The notes under the pieces were generated by a model. It had not been told where the DNA came from and searched no databases. It saw only the letters and a list, made by a program, of their open reading frames with translations. The position numbers were made by a program, and so were the translations under genes. Positions 42,840 through 51,848 of a stretch of 64,000 nucleotides of DNA are shown one piece after another; the stretch's first letter is position 1, and every line of letters starts with the position of its first letter. Origin of the DNA: CAYTAU01 sp964442075 (GTDB taxonomy: Bacteria > Bacteroidota > Bacteroidia > Bacteroidales > CAYTAU01). The stretch is taken from assembly GCA_964442075.1 (NCBI GenBank), contig CAYTWH010000008.1, positions 57,025 to 121,024 of the forward strand, read 5' to 3'.

Positions 42840-43985
42840 ATGGCAACAATAAATCCTGATTTTGCAATAGATTTAAAAGAATACGGAGTTCAAGATCTTA
42901 ATACTTGTTATAATTGTGGAAATTGCACAGCAGTTTGTTCTCTTTCAACAGAAGATAATTCATTTCCAAGAGAAATGGTTCGATTAAGTGTTTTAGGATT
43001 AGAAAACGAAATACAAACTTCACTCACACCATGGCTATGTTATTATTGTGGAGAATGTAGCGAAACTTGTCCTCAAAAAACTGACCCAGGCGAATTAATG
43101 ATGACATTAAGACGATATTTAACTGCAAAATATGATTGGACTGGCTTGGGACATAAGCTTTATACATCAAAAATTTGGGAATTTGGAACAATTATATTTC
43201 TTGCTGCTATTATCTTAGTTCTTTTTATTTTTTATCATGGTCCTATGACAACGGAATTAACTGCTGATGGAGGCGTTAAACTTAATACATTTGCTCCATG
43301 GAAAACTATTGAAATTGGAGATTGGATTATGGGTGGATTTCTTGCCTTTTTCCTTTTAACAAATGTTTTTAATATGTTTTTAAAAATTATTGTCAGAAAT
43401 AAAAGCGTAAAAGTACCTTTTAAACTTTATTTTACTGAATTTTGGAAATTAATATTACATTTTGCTACTCAAAAAGAATTTTCAAAATGTGATACTGAAA
43501 TAAAGGATACAAAACCTAAACTTAATACATATTGGGTTATTCATTGGATTTTAATGTCAAGTTACTCATTAATGCTTATAATGATTGTTGTATTTCTTGG
43601 TTGGTTTCAAACAGAGGAAATTTACGAATGGTGGCACCCTCAAAGACTTTTAGGATATTACTGCACAATAGGATTAACAATAGGAATTGTCTACTTTTTC
43701 GTTACAAGAATTAAAAAGAGTTCTGAAAAAAGCAAACATTCACATGTAACAGATTGGACATTCTTGGTTTTACTTTTTTTAACAACAATAACAGGAATAC
43801 TTGTACATATTTTCAGAATATACGGAATGGTATATCCTACGTACTATATTTATGTATTCCATTTAATGGTGCTTTTCCCAATGCTTATGATTGAGGTGCC
43901 ATTTTCAAAATGGTCTCACTTGGCATACAGACCATTTGCAATATATTTTTCAAATGTTATAAAGGCGGCTGCAAAAAAGAAATAA
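42840..43985 (+). CDS. QmoC/HdrC-E-like membrane subunit with two 4Fe-4S clusters
   Basis: The 381-residue protein has an N-terminal HdrC-like ferredoxin domain (about 1-95; CYNCGNCTAVCSLS and CYYCGECSETCPQK). About six membrane segments of the cytochrome-b/NarI/HdrE type follow (e.g. FGTIIFLAAIILVLFIFYHG, WVIHWILMSSYSLMLIMIVV). His residues for heme ligation are present in several helices (HWILM, HIFRIYG, HLMVLF). This is the arrangement of QmoC, which exchanges electrons with the quinone pool. It completes the complex begun by the upstream HdrA-like proteins. Confidence 0.92.
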   Translation: MATINPDFAIDLKEYGVQDLNTCYNCGNCTAVCSLSTEDNSFPREMVRLSVLGLENEIQTSLTPWLCYYCGECSETCPQKTDPGELMMTLRRYLTAKYDWTGLGHKLYTSKIWEFGTIIFLAAIILVLFIFYHGPMTTELTADGGVKLNTFAPWKTIEIGDWIMGGFLAFFLLTNVFNMFLKIIVRNKSVKVPFKLYFTEFWKLILHFATQKEFSKCDTEIKDTKPKLNTYWVIHWILMSSYSLMLIMIVVFLGWFQTEEIYEWWHPQRLLGYYCTIGLTIGIVYFFVTRIKKSSEKSKHSHVTDWTFLVLLFLTTITGILVHIFRIYGMVYPTYYIYVFHLMVLFPMLMIEVPFSKWSHLAYRPFAIYFSNVIKAAAKKK

Positions 43986-44124
43986 ACACAAATAGCTCTC
44001 AAACAAATTGATTGATTTCTATCAATTTGCATACATTATTGAGTCAAATTATTTGAAAATTAGTTGTTTATTTATTTGGTTTTTATCATTTTTTTCAATA
44101 TTTTTAAAAATATTTTCATGAAAA

Positions 44125-44820
44125 ATGATACACATACCAAAAAAAATATCCTGCCATAATCGAATTAATGAAACACAACTCTTTAGTGTTTTAAGCCAAG
44201 AAAATCTAAATAAAATCTCAAATAGTAGTTTAATAATAAAATACAAACCAGATGAAACAATTATTAAGCAAAATACCAAAGCGTATCAGACAATGATTGT
44301 ACTTTCCGGATATGTGAAAATTTTTGTTGAGGGAAAAGAAGGGAAAAATTTAATTACAAAATATGGGAAAACAACAGATTGCATTGGTATTTCAGGATTA
44401 TTTACTAATACAATTTATTCTTTTTCTGTTTCTGCTGTTGAAGAGTGTACCGTTTGTTTTATAGATTATGAACTAATTGTTGAATTTATTAATAGTAATA
44501 ATGTATTCGCAAATAAAATCATGCGTCTTTTAAGTTTGGAAAAATCAAATTTACATTCAAAACTTTTATACCTAACACAAAAACAATCACCGGGAAGAGT
44601 GGCATATTCAATTCTTTATTTGAAAAATGAAATTTTCAATGATAAAATAGATTATATTATAGCATCTAGAAATGAAATTGCTGATTTAAACGGAATTACA
44701 AAAGATAATGCCGGTCGTATATTAAAAGACTTTAATGATAATGGAATAATTAAATTTGACGGGAAACACATTAAGGTGTTAGATATAAGCAAATTGGAGC
44801 AGATTAGAGATTTCGGCTAA
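44125..44820 (+). CDS. Crp/Fnr family transcriptional regulator
   Basis: The 231-residue protein has the effector barrel (PDETIIKQNTKAYQTMIVLSGYVKIFVEG) and the HTH (SRNEIADLNGITKDNAGRIL). It has a single N-terminal Cys (KKISCHNR) and lacks the Cys triad of the pair at 29.7-31.8 kb, so it likely senses another signal. The start at 44125 is chosen from the reading frame; a nearby ATG at 44118 is in another frame. It follows the Qmo/Hdr operon by about 140 nt and may regulate it. Confidence 0.9.
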   Translation: MIHIPKKISCHNRINETQLFSVLSQENLNKISNSSLIIKYKPDETIIKQNTKAYQTMIVLSGYVKIFVEGKEGKNLITKYGKTTDCIGISGLFTNTIYSFSVSAVEECTVCFIDYELIVEFINSNNVFANKIMRLLSLEKSNLHSKLLYLTQKQSPGRVAYSILYLKNEIFNDKIDYIIASRNEIADLNGITKDNAGRILKDFNDNGIIKFDGKHIKVLDISKLEQIRDFG

Positions 44821-44899
44821 GCATATTATAACGATATAGTTATATATTTCGCCGATTTATTCCGTTTCTCTTCAGATTCATATCGTCCTTATTCTCTTG

Positions 44900-44912
44900 A
44901 CATGAATCATGT
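44900..44912 (+). promoter_or_regulatory. Perfect 13-bp dyad between -33 and -7 elements
   Basis: ACATGA-A-TCATGT lies exactly between a TTG at 44897-44899 and the TAATTTTG box. A regulator bound there would block the promoter of the response-regulator gene. The binding protein is unknown. Confidence 0.5.
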
Positions 44913-44920
44913 TTATTGTG

Positions 44921-44928
44921 TAATTTTG
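44921..44928 (+). promoter_or_regulatory. -7 box (TAATTTTG) of the two-component genes
   Basis: TAATTTTG matches TAnnTTTG and lies 27 nt before the start at 44955, with a TTG about 21 nt upstream of it. Confidence 0.6.
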
Positions 44929-44954
44929 TTATAAAATAAATTAAAAAAAATATT

Positions 44955-45449
44955 ATGGCAAAAGCAAAAATTTTAATAGTTGATGATGATCTTGATTTAA
45001 TAGAAGGAACAAAAGCAATCCTTGAATCACAAGATTATGAAGTTTTCAGTGCAGTAAACAAAATTGAAGGAATAGATCAAATAAAGTCAAACAGACCAGA
45101 TCTAATAATTCTTGATGTTCGCATGACAACTAGCCAGGAAGGCTTTGAAATGAATCTTGAACTAAGAGAAAATCCGGATTATAAAGATATTCCTGTTTTA
45201 ATGCAAACTGGAATCGAAGTAATGGCATCAAATAATACAATTGCTTCTATGATCAGGGAAATGAGAAAAGATTCTAATTTTAAGGACAATAAAGTTCTTC
45301 TGTGCAGAAATATTACAGATGGGTCTACAGGTGTAGATTATCTTTCAGAAGAAGGTGGTTCTATTTTTCTCCCAGTTGATGGCTTTTTAAGCAAACCTGT
45401 TGATTCTGAATTTTTAATTTCAGAAGTATCAAGATTTATTAACAAATAA
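44955..45449 (+). CDS. Receiver-domain response regulator with an insertion
   Basis: The 164-residue protein is a single receiver domain: acidic DDD at 10-12, phosphoacceptor D54 (LIILDVRM) and the Lys of GFLSKPVDSE. Compared with the usual ~120 residues it has an extra ~40-residue segment between beta4 and beta5 (about 95-140; MIREMRKDSNFKDNKVLLCR). No DNA-binding output is present, so it probably acts by protein contact. It is 6 nt upstream of a histidine kinase gene, its likely partner. Confidence 0.9.
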   Translation: MAKAKILIVDDDLDLIEGTKAILESQDYEVFSAVNKIEGIDQIKSNRPDLIILDVRMTTSQEGFEMNLELRENPDYKDIPVLMQTGIEVMASNNTIASMIREMRKDSNFKDNKVLLCRNITDGSTGVDYLSEEGGSIFLPVDGFLSKPVDSEFLISEVSRFINK

Positions 45450-45455
45450 AATTAA

Positions 45456-46796
45456 ATGAAACTGATAATTCAGGATCAAAGAACAGTAAAACGAAATTAC
45501 TGGCTCATCAAATTAAGATGGATAACAATTGGTGGACTTGCAATAGCTATTGTATTATCTTACATTCTTAAATTTGATGTTCTATTCTTTGGTCTTTTAT
45601 TAGTTTTAGGAAGTCTGGTTGTACATAACCTAATTTTTCTCTTATTACTTAAAAGAGGTATATCATCACAAAAAAATAATTTAATACCCTACATACATAA
45701 AATAATTTTCTATCAAATTGTAATAGATCTTTTCCTTCTTACAATTTTAATTCATTTTTTAGGTGGCTTTGTAACACCTTTATTATTATTTTATACATTT
45801 CATATAGTGCTGGCAAGCATACTATTATCTAGGAAAATAAGTTATCTAATAGCTTTTATTGAAGTAATATTACTTGTTACATTAGCAATATTGGAATATT
45901 ATAACATTATACCATATCACACAATTGGTTTATTTGATTATTCAACATTAAACATTAAATTCTTTTTATCAATTTTGTTAATTTTCACAATAACATCTTT
46001 TGCATTAGTTTATCTTGTAAGCGATATTGCATTAAAACTAAAAAAACATGAAAAATTATTATATAATACTAATAAAAAACTTGAAAGAGCAAATTCAGAA
46101 CTGGAAAGAAAAGATTGTATAAAGGATGAATATGTATTACGTGTAACGCATGACATAAAAGGTCATTTAGCTGCAATACAAACAAATTTATCTGTATTAC
46201 ATAAAAACATTGCTGGTCCATTAGACGAAAAACAAAAGAAATTCGTAAGTATTGCTTATAACAGAACTTTTAAATTAACCAATTTCGTAACCGACTTACT
46301 TAGAGTTACAAACATGCGACTGAATAACAAAACAGAAAAAGAAAATTTTATATTCAACGATATCATAGATAATGTAATAGAAACTATAGGTCAAAATGCT
46401 AACGATAAAAATATAGAAATAATTCTATCATTAAATAATAATGTTAAAGGATATGGAAACAAATTTTCAATTACTGAAGGAATTTCCAACCTAATTTTAA
46501 ATTCAATAAAATATACACCAAAAGATGGTATAATAACAGTATATGCCAAAAACATGCAACAATATGCTGAAATTACTATAGAAGATAACGGTATTGGAAT
46601 CCCTGAAAATGAAATAAATAATATCTTTGATGATTTTTATAGAGGAAGTAATGCAAAATCTAAAAAAATTGAAGGTACAGGATTAGGTTTGTCTTTGGTA
46701 TGGCAAATCATTGAACAAAACAATGGAAAAATATGGGTTGAAAGTAAAGAAAATAAAGGAAGTAAATTTATATTTTCAATACCATCATCAGAATAA
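45456..46796 (+). CDS. Membrane sensor histidine kinase
   Basis: The 446-residue protein has about six membrane helices in residues 20-195, a coiled linker, then a HisKA domain with His232 (VTHDIKGHLAAI). The ATPase domain has the N box (NLILNSIKYTPKDG), G1 (EDNGIGIPENE) and G2 (GTGLGLSLVWQIIEQNNGKI). No extracellular sensor domain is seen, so sensing may occur in or near the membrane. Cotranscribed with the receiver protein just upstream and probably phosphorylating it. Confidence 0.93.
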   Translation: MKLIIQDQRTVKRNYWLIKLRWITIGGLAIAIVLSYILKFDVLFFGLLLVLGSLVVHNLIFLLLLKRGISSQKNNLIPYIHKIIFYQIVIDLFLLTILIHFLGGFVTPLLLFYTFHIVLASILLSRKISYLIAFIEVILLVTLAILEYYNIIPYHTIGLFDYSTLNIKFFLSILLIFTITSFALVYLVSDIALKLKKHEKLLYNTNKKLERANSELERKDCIKDEYVLRVTHDIKGHLAAIQTNLSVLHKNIAGPLDEKQKKFVSIAYNRTFKLTNFVTDLLRVTNMRLNNKTEKENFIFNDIIDNVIETIGQNANDKNIEIILSLNNNVKGYGNKFSITEGISNLILNSIKYTPKDGIITVYAKNMQQYAEITIEDNGIGIPENEINNIFDDFYRGSNAKSKKIEGTGLGLSLVWQIIEQNNGKIWVESKENKGSKFIFSIPSSE

Positions 46797-46828
46797 TATA
46801 ATTAAGCCTATTTAATAATTCGTATATT

Positions 46829-47635
46829 TTAGAGAACTTTAATAAATTTTATTTCCCCTTTTTCAAGAATATTAAATTTATATGTTTTTTCTTTAGTTTC
46901 TTCGCTAATTGCATCTCCACCATCATGTTCTCCGAAAATTTCTTTAAACATTACTGTAATTTTTCCATCTGCAGAAATTTTTCCATAAGTACTTTCACTC
47001 ATAAAAGAAGGAGGATCACCACCACTCATTTCTACTGCTAAAACTGCTGTGGAACCTATGTTTTCACCATCTGTAACAGTCATGAAAAATTTAGTACCTG
47101 AGGCATATGGGCAAGCATCCATAGTTGCATAAGTATATCTCCAGATTAAAATGTTACCAGATTTATAAGGGATATTCCATATTGCGTGAATTTCACACGT
47201 TTGTAACATTCCAAGATCTATATTTTCCATATATTCATCGTATTTTCCATTGCTTTTTATAGAATCCATTTTATAAAATCCTTCTAAATCCCATATAGCA
47301 AATTCAGAAGGACCTTCTTCCATTAAATTCGCAGCAAGATATTTTACCTGTTCTGTATTTAGTGCTTCGTAATTTTTTGTTGAATTTATAATATCTGCAA
47401 TGTAAATAGTATCTAAATCAAAAGGAAGTTCTTCGGCAAAATTAAATAATGAAACAATAGCATCAAGATCTTCATTTTTAGCATTATCTGTTTTTTCTTC
47501 AATCTCAATAATTGTATCTGCAACAAGATCTACCTCATCAATTATAGCATCATTCGATGCCTTATTACTATCAGAACAAGAATAAATAGCTATTAGTATT
47601 ATAGCAATCGGAAATTTTAATAATGTTTTTTTCAT
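46829..47635 (-). CDS. Hypothetical lipoprotein
   Basis: The 268-residue protein has a signal with lipobox IAIYSCSDS, an acidic low-complexity segment, then a mixed domain with WDLEGFYKMDSIKSNGKYDE and TYATMDACPYASGTKFFMTV. I do not recognise a family. Convergent with the histidine kinase gene and just downstream of typA on the same strand, 42 nt apart. Membrane-anchored and probably periplasmic or surface. Confidence 0.7.
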   Translation of the reverse strand: MKKTLLKFPIAIILIAIYSCSDSNKASNDAIIDEVDLVADTIIEIEEKTDNAKNEDLDAIVSLFNFAEELPFDLDTIYIADIINSTKNYEALNTEQVKYLAANLMEEGPSEFAIWDLEGFYKMDSIKSNGKYDEYMENIDLGMLQTCEIHAIWNIPYKSGNILIWRYTYATMDACPYASGTKFFMTVTDGENIGSTAVLAVEMSGGDPPSFMSESTYGKISADGKITVMFKEIFGEHDGGDAISEETKEKTYKFNILEKGEIKFIKVL

Positions 47636-47677
47636 TTTTAGTTTTTTAGTTTGACTTTGTCAAATTAACAAATTGCA

Positions 47678-49483
47678 TTATCTTTCTATTTTCTTTTTCT
47701 TCTTCCTATCATGCTCATTAAGAAATATTTTTCTTAAGCGAATTATTTTGGGCGTTACTTCAACATATTCATCTTCGCCAATATATTCCATTGCTTCTTC
47801 CAGTGAAAATTTTATTGCCGGAGCTATTGACAATTTTTCATCAGTACCCGAAGCCCGAACATTAGATTGCTTTTTAGCTTTGGTTACATTTATTATCATA
47901 TCGTCATATCTGGTGTTTTCTCCTATCACCTGACCTGCATATATTTCTTCATTATGGTTAATAAAAAACTTACCTCTGTCCTGCAATTTATCTAATGAAT
48001 AAGCAATAGACATTCCTGTTTCCATAGCTATTAATGCACCATTTCTTTTACCTTCTATCTCTCCTTTCCACGGCTCATAAGATTTAAATCTATGTGAAAC
48101 TACTGCTTCTCCTTCGGTTGCTGTTAATATTGGATTGGTAAGTCCAATTAAGCCTCTTGCGGGTATTTTAAATTCCAGATTTACTCTTTCATTTTTAATT
48201 TCGATATTAAGAATGTCTCCTTTTCGTTTGGTAACAATTTCTATTACTTTTCCCGAAAACTCTTCAGAAACATTAACATTTAATAGTTCTATAGGCTCAT
48301 GGTTAAATCCATCTACTTCTTTAATAACCACCTGTGGTTGTCCCAGTTGCATCTCATACCCTTCTCTCCTCATTGTTTCTATTAAAACAGATAGGTGAAG
48401 AATCCCTCTACCATAAACCAATAATTTATCGGGAGAATCTGTGTCTTCAACTCTTAATGCCAAATTCTTTTCAGTTTCCTGATACAATCTATCTCTTAAA
48501 TGTCTTGAAGTAATATATTTACCGTCCTTGCCAAAAAATGGAGAATTATTAATTGTAAAAAGCATACTCATGGTAGGCTCATCTACAGAGATTGGTTTTA
48601 AAGCTTCCGGATGTTCGGCATCAGCAACAGTATCTCCAATATCAAAATCCTCAAGTCCCACAATCGCAACTATTTCACCTGATTTAACTTCGTTTTTAGT
48701 TTTTTCTTTTCCTAGTCCTTCAAAAAGATAAAGTTCTTTGACTATCGATTTATTTATTAGACCATTTCTCTGAACAATAGAAACTTGATTACCCATTTTA
48801 ATACTACCTCTATGTACTCTTCCCACGGCAATTCTCCCTGTATATGACGAATAATCTAAAGAGCTAATCTGTAATTGTAAAGTTCCGATATTTTCTTTTG
48901 GTGGATCAAAATAATCGATAATAGTATCTAACAAATATGTAACATCATTTTCAGGTGTTTTCCAGTCTTCTCCCATCCATCCTTGTTTTGAAGAACCATA
49001 AACAGTAGGGTAATTCAGTTGTTCTTCTGTTGCATCCAAAGAAAACATCAATTCAAAAACACGCTCATTTACATCTTCAGGATTACAGTTTGGTTTATCT
49101 ACTTTATTAATAACAATTATTGGTTTTAAACCAAGCTCTAGTGCTTTTTGCAAAACAAATCGTGTTTGCGGCATGGGCCCTTCAAAAGCATCAACAAGCA
49201 ATAACACTCCGTCGGCCATATTTAAAACACGTTCTACTTCTCCCCCAAAATCTGAGTGACCGGGAGTATCAATGATATTTATTTTCGTTCCTTTATATCT
49301 TACTGATACATTCTTAGCTAAAATAGTTATTCCTCTTTCACGCTCCAAATCATTTGAATCAAGAATTAAATCCCCTACCTCTTGGTTCTCCCTAAATAAT
49401 TTAACCTGATGTAGGATTCTATCAACCATAGTTGTTTTTCCATGATCAACATGAGCAATAATTGCAATATTCCTTATATTCAT
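47678..49483 (-). CDS. typA: Translational GTPase TypA/BipA
   Basis: The ~601-residue protein is a ribosome-associated translational GTPase: G1 AHVDHGKTTM, G3 DTPGHSDFG, G4 NKVDKP. EF-G-like domains II, III and V follow, then the BipA C-terminal domain (GRGILHLSVLIETMRREGYE). BipA helps ribosome assembly and stress translation. An upstream ATG (49519) exists, but the -7 box at 49507-49514 lies between the two, so the ATG at 49483 is the real start. Confidence 0.96.
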   Translation of the reverse strand: MNIRNIAIIAHVDHGKTTMVDRILHQVKLFRENQEVGDLILDSNDLERERGITILAKNVSVRYKGTKINIIDTPGHSDFGGEVERVLNMADGVLLLVDAFEGPMPQTRFVLQKALELGLKPIIVINKVDKPNCNPEDVNERVFELMFSLDATEEQLNYPTVYGSSKQGWMGEDWKTPENDVTYLLDTIIDYFDPPKENIGTLQLQISSLDYSSYTGRIAVGRVHRGSIKMGNQVSIVQRNGLINKSIVKELYLFEGLGKEKTKNEVKSGEIVAIVGLEDFDIGDTVADAEHPEALKPISVDEPTMSMLFTINNSPFFGKDGKYITSRHLRDRLYQETEKNLALRVEDTDSPDKLLVYGRGILHLSVLIETMRREGYEMQLGQPQVVIKEVDGFNHEPIELLNVNVSEEFSGKVIEIVTKRKGDILNIEIKNERVNLEFKIPARGLIGLTNPILTATEGEAVVSHRFKSYEPWKGEIEGKRNGALIAMETGMSIAYSLDKLQDRGKFFINHNEEIYAGQVIGENTRYDDMIINVTKAKKQSNVRASGTDEKLSIAPAIKFSLEEAMEYIGEDEYVEVTPKIIRLRKIFLNEHDRKKKKKIER

Positions 49484-49506
49484 AATATATATTTTTAAAC
49501 AGCCTG

Positions 49507-49514
49507 CAAAAGTA
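49507..49514 (-). promoter_or_regulatory. typA promoter -7 box (TACTTTTG)
   Basis: The minus strand reads TACTTTTGC, with TTG GAC-like sequence upstream, about 24 nt before the typA ATG. Confidence 0.6.
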
Positions 49515-49628
49515 GTCAATAACCGTAATTGAACGAATTTATTTTCATTTTAATGCAAAATTTCCTATTTCTCTCAAATAAGCATTCATTTTTCAGAAAC
49601 AAATTTTCATCGTTTGGATTGAAAATAT

Positions 49629-49656
49629 AAAACCTCTTGAAAAATCAAGAGGTTTT
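49629..49656 (-). terminator. Terminator after tRNA-Ser
   Basis: AAAACCTCTTGA pairs perfectly with TCAAGAGGTTTT around a 4-nt AAAA loop. On the minus strand it lies 7 nt after the tRNA and ends in T-runs. Confidence 0.85.
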
Positions 49657-49661
49657 ATGTT

Positions 49662-49751
<90 letters not shown>

Positions 49752-49876
49752 AAAGCTGAGTATTTAGCTTCCTGTTTTTTCAAACGGGATACAAAATTAA
49801 TAATTTGAAATAAATAAAATGCAAAAATTGTTAAAATATTTATAATAGTAGTGAAATGAGCTAGTAATTAGAGTAT

Positions 49877-50476
49877 TTACAATTGTCCGTTATCTATCTG
49901 TATTATTATTTCTTCAATATATTTGTCTTCAAATGCAGCATCATATTCTGATTTTAAATTTGAACCAAAAATACGAGCTACAGATTGCCACATAAATGCT
50001 GAAAAAGAACCTTTTAATTGTTTAATAACCTGAAATGTTGTATTATCGGTTTCTCTGTCAATAAGCTTTATTAATAATCTTCCCTGACTTATAGTTAAGT
50101 TGCGTAATTCGCCTTCAAACTGCTTTTTCAGTTTTTTATCCATCTTACTTACATATTTTTTTCTTGCTCTATCACTACTTATTTTAGGTAACTCATCATT
50201 TATTTCTCTAAATACTTCTCCTGCCATTCGTGAATAAGGCAAAGTTTTCTTTAAATTACGAATAAGCTTACGATATCGCCTTCTGTCTCTTTCTTTTTTA
50301 AAAGTTCTGGGAGGAATTATAATTACCTGTCTAAGGCTAATATGTGGCAATGTGTCTCCATCAACAACTTTTGCATTAACTAAATAACCTTCCCCTTCAC
50401 CAAGAGATGTTTGGGCAACAGAAAATTGTTGACAAATAATAATGAATAATGTTAATATGAAGATTCTTATATACAT
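49877..50476 (-). CDS. DUF4294 domain-containing secreted protein
   Basis: The 199-residue protein has a signal peptide (ILTLFIIICQQFSVAQ) and the DUF4294 region: VVDGDTLPHISLRQVIIIPP, RRYRKLIRNLKKTLPYSRMA, then ISQGRLLIKLIDRETDNTTF. The family is restricted to Bacteroidota and has no known activity. It is probably periplasmic. It lies downstream of sucC on the same strand, 60 nt apart. Confidence 0.9.
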   Translation of the reverse strand: MYIRIFILTLFIIICQQFSVAQTSLGEGEGYLVNAKVVDGDTLPHISLRQVIIIPPRTFKKERDRRRYRKLIRNLKKTLPYSRMAGEVFREINDELPKISSDRARKKYVSKMDKKLKKQFEGELRNLTISQGRLLIKLIDRETDNTTFQVIKQLKGSFSAFMWQSVARIFGSNLKSEYDAAFEDKYIEEIIIQIDNGQL

Positions 50477-50536
50477 TAAAGAATTTTAATTAGACTTTCA
50501 ATAATTATGCCATTAGAAATTCTTTTAATATTATAA

Positions 50537-51727
50537 TTAATTTAACACTTTTTTAACAATATCAGCAGCTTCCTGTAATGTAGTTGCAGAAAAAACTTCT
50601 AAACCGGAATTATCGATAAGCAGTTTTCCTTCTTTAGCATTTGTGCCTTGTAAACGAACAATTACAGGAATATCAATATCCCCAATTTTGTTATAAGCAT
50701 CTACAACACCTTGTGCAACACGATCACATCTCACAATCCCTCCAAAAATATTTAATAAAATTGCTTTAACATTTGGGTCTTTTAAAATAATTCTAAAACC
50801 GGCTTCAACAGTTTCTGCACTCGCCCCTCCCCCAACATCTAAAAAGTTTGCAGGATCTCCTCCCGATAATTTAATAATATCCATTGTTGCCATAGCTAAA
50901 CCGGCACCATTTACCATGCATCCAACATTTCCATCTAATTTAACAAAGTTAAGATTGTACTTTCCTGCTTCAACTTCTGCCGGATCTTCCTCTGTAATAT
51001 CTCTCATCTCCGCATATTTAGGGCGTCTATATAAGGCATTATCGTCAATATCAACTTTTGCATCAGCTGCAAATATTTTATCATCAGAAGTTTTAAAAAC
51101 AGGATTTATTTCAAACATTGACGCATCACAATTTTCATACGCTTTATATAATGCAATAATAAATCTTGTCATTTCTTTAAATGCTTTGCCTGATAATCCA
51201 AGGTTAAAAGCAATTTTTCTTGCTTGAAATGCTTGAACACCTACTGAAGGCTCAATCTCTTCTTTATAAATTAAATGCGGTGTTTTCTCTGCAACCTCTT
51301 CAATATCCATTCCACCCTCAGTAGAATACATAATAATATTCTTACCTGTTTGGCGATTTAATAAAACACTCATATAATATTCCTGTATCTCTGCGGGACC
51401 GGGATAATAAATGCTCTGTTCTATCAATACTTTGCTTACTTTTTTTCCATCCTGTCCGGTTTGATGCGTTACTAATTGCATACCAATAATGTCATTAGCA
51501 TATTGTTTTACCTCTTCTACAGATTTAGCAATTTTTACACCTCCGCCTTTACCTCTTCCTCCTGCGTGAATTTGAGCTTTTACTGCCCAAGTGCTTAAAC
51601 CTGTTTCTTTTTCAATTTTTTTTGCAGTTTCTTCCGCCTCGCTACCATCCTCTATTACAATGCCATAAGGGACTGCAACTCCAAATTCTTTTAAAATAGA
51701 TTTAGCTTGATACTCATGAATGTTCAT
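50537..51727 (-). CDS. sucC: Succinate--CoA ligase beta subunit
   Basis: The 396-residue ATP-grasp protein, with SucD, interconverts succinyl-CoA and succinate with nucleotide-triphosphate formation in the citric acid cycle. Motifs include MNIHEYQAKSILKEFGVAVP, AQIHAGGRGKGGGVKIAKS, GNVGCMVNGAGLAMATMDII and NIFGGIVRCDRVAQG. Length is typical. The alpha subunit gene (sucD) is not adjacent. Confidence 0.97.
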   Translation of the reverse strand: MNIHEYQAKSILKEFGVAVPYGIVIEDGSEAEETAKKIEKETGLSTWAVKAQIHAGGRGKGGGVKIAKSVEEVKQYANDIIGMQLVTHQTGQDGKKVSKVLIEQSIYYPGPAEIQEYYMSVLLNRQTGKNIIMYSTEGGMDIEEVAEKTPHLIYKEEIEPSVGVQAFQARKIAFNLGLSGKAFKEMTRFIIALYKAYENCDASMFEINPVFKTSDDKIFAADAKVDIDDNALYRRPKYAEMRDITEEDPAEVEAGKYNLNFVKLDGNVGCMVNGAGLAMATMDIIKLSGGDPANFLDVGGGASAETVEAGFRIILKDPNVKAILLNIFGGIVRCDRVAQGVVDAYNKIGDIDIPVIVRLQGTNAKEGKLLIDNSGLEVFSATTLQEAADIVKKVLN

Positions 51728-51796
51728 CTCTAAAAAATTTTCAATATTTTTACATTTAAATAGATATTCTAAATTAGTGGTTTTTTATAAACTGTA

Positions 51797-51804
51797 CAAA
51801 CTTA
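51797..51804 (-). promoter_or_regulatory. sucC promoter -7 box (TAAGTTTG)
   Basis: The minus strand reads TAAGTTTG, matching TAnnTTTG, about 70 nt upstream of the sucC ATG. Confidence 0.5.
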
Positions 51805-51848
51805 TTATTTTTATTGTATATTGCAGTAATATAACAAATTAATATTAA

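Noticed and set aside
49484..49519. Upstream ATG of typA
   Set aside because: It lies at or upstream of the promoter box 49507-49514, and BipA homologs start at MNIRNIAIIAHVDHGK.
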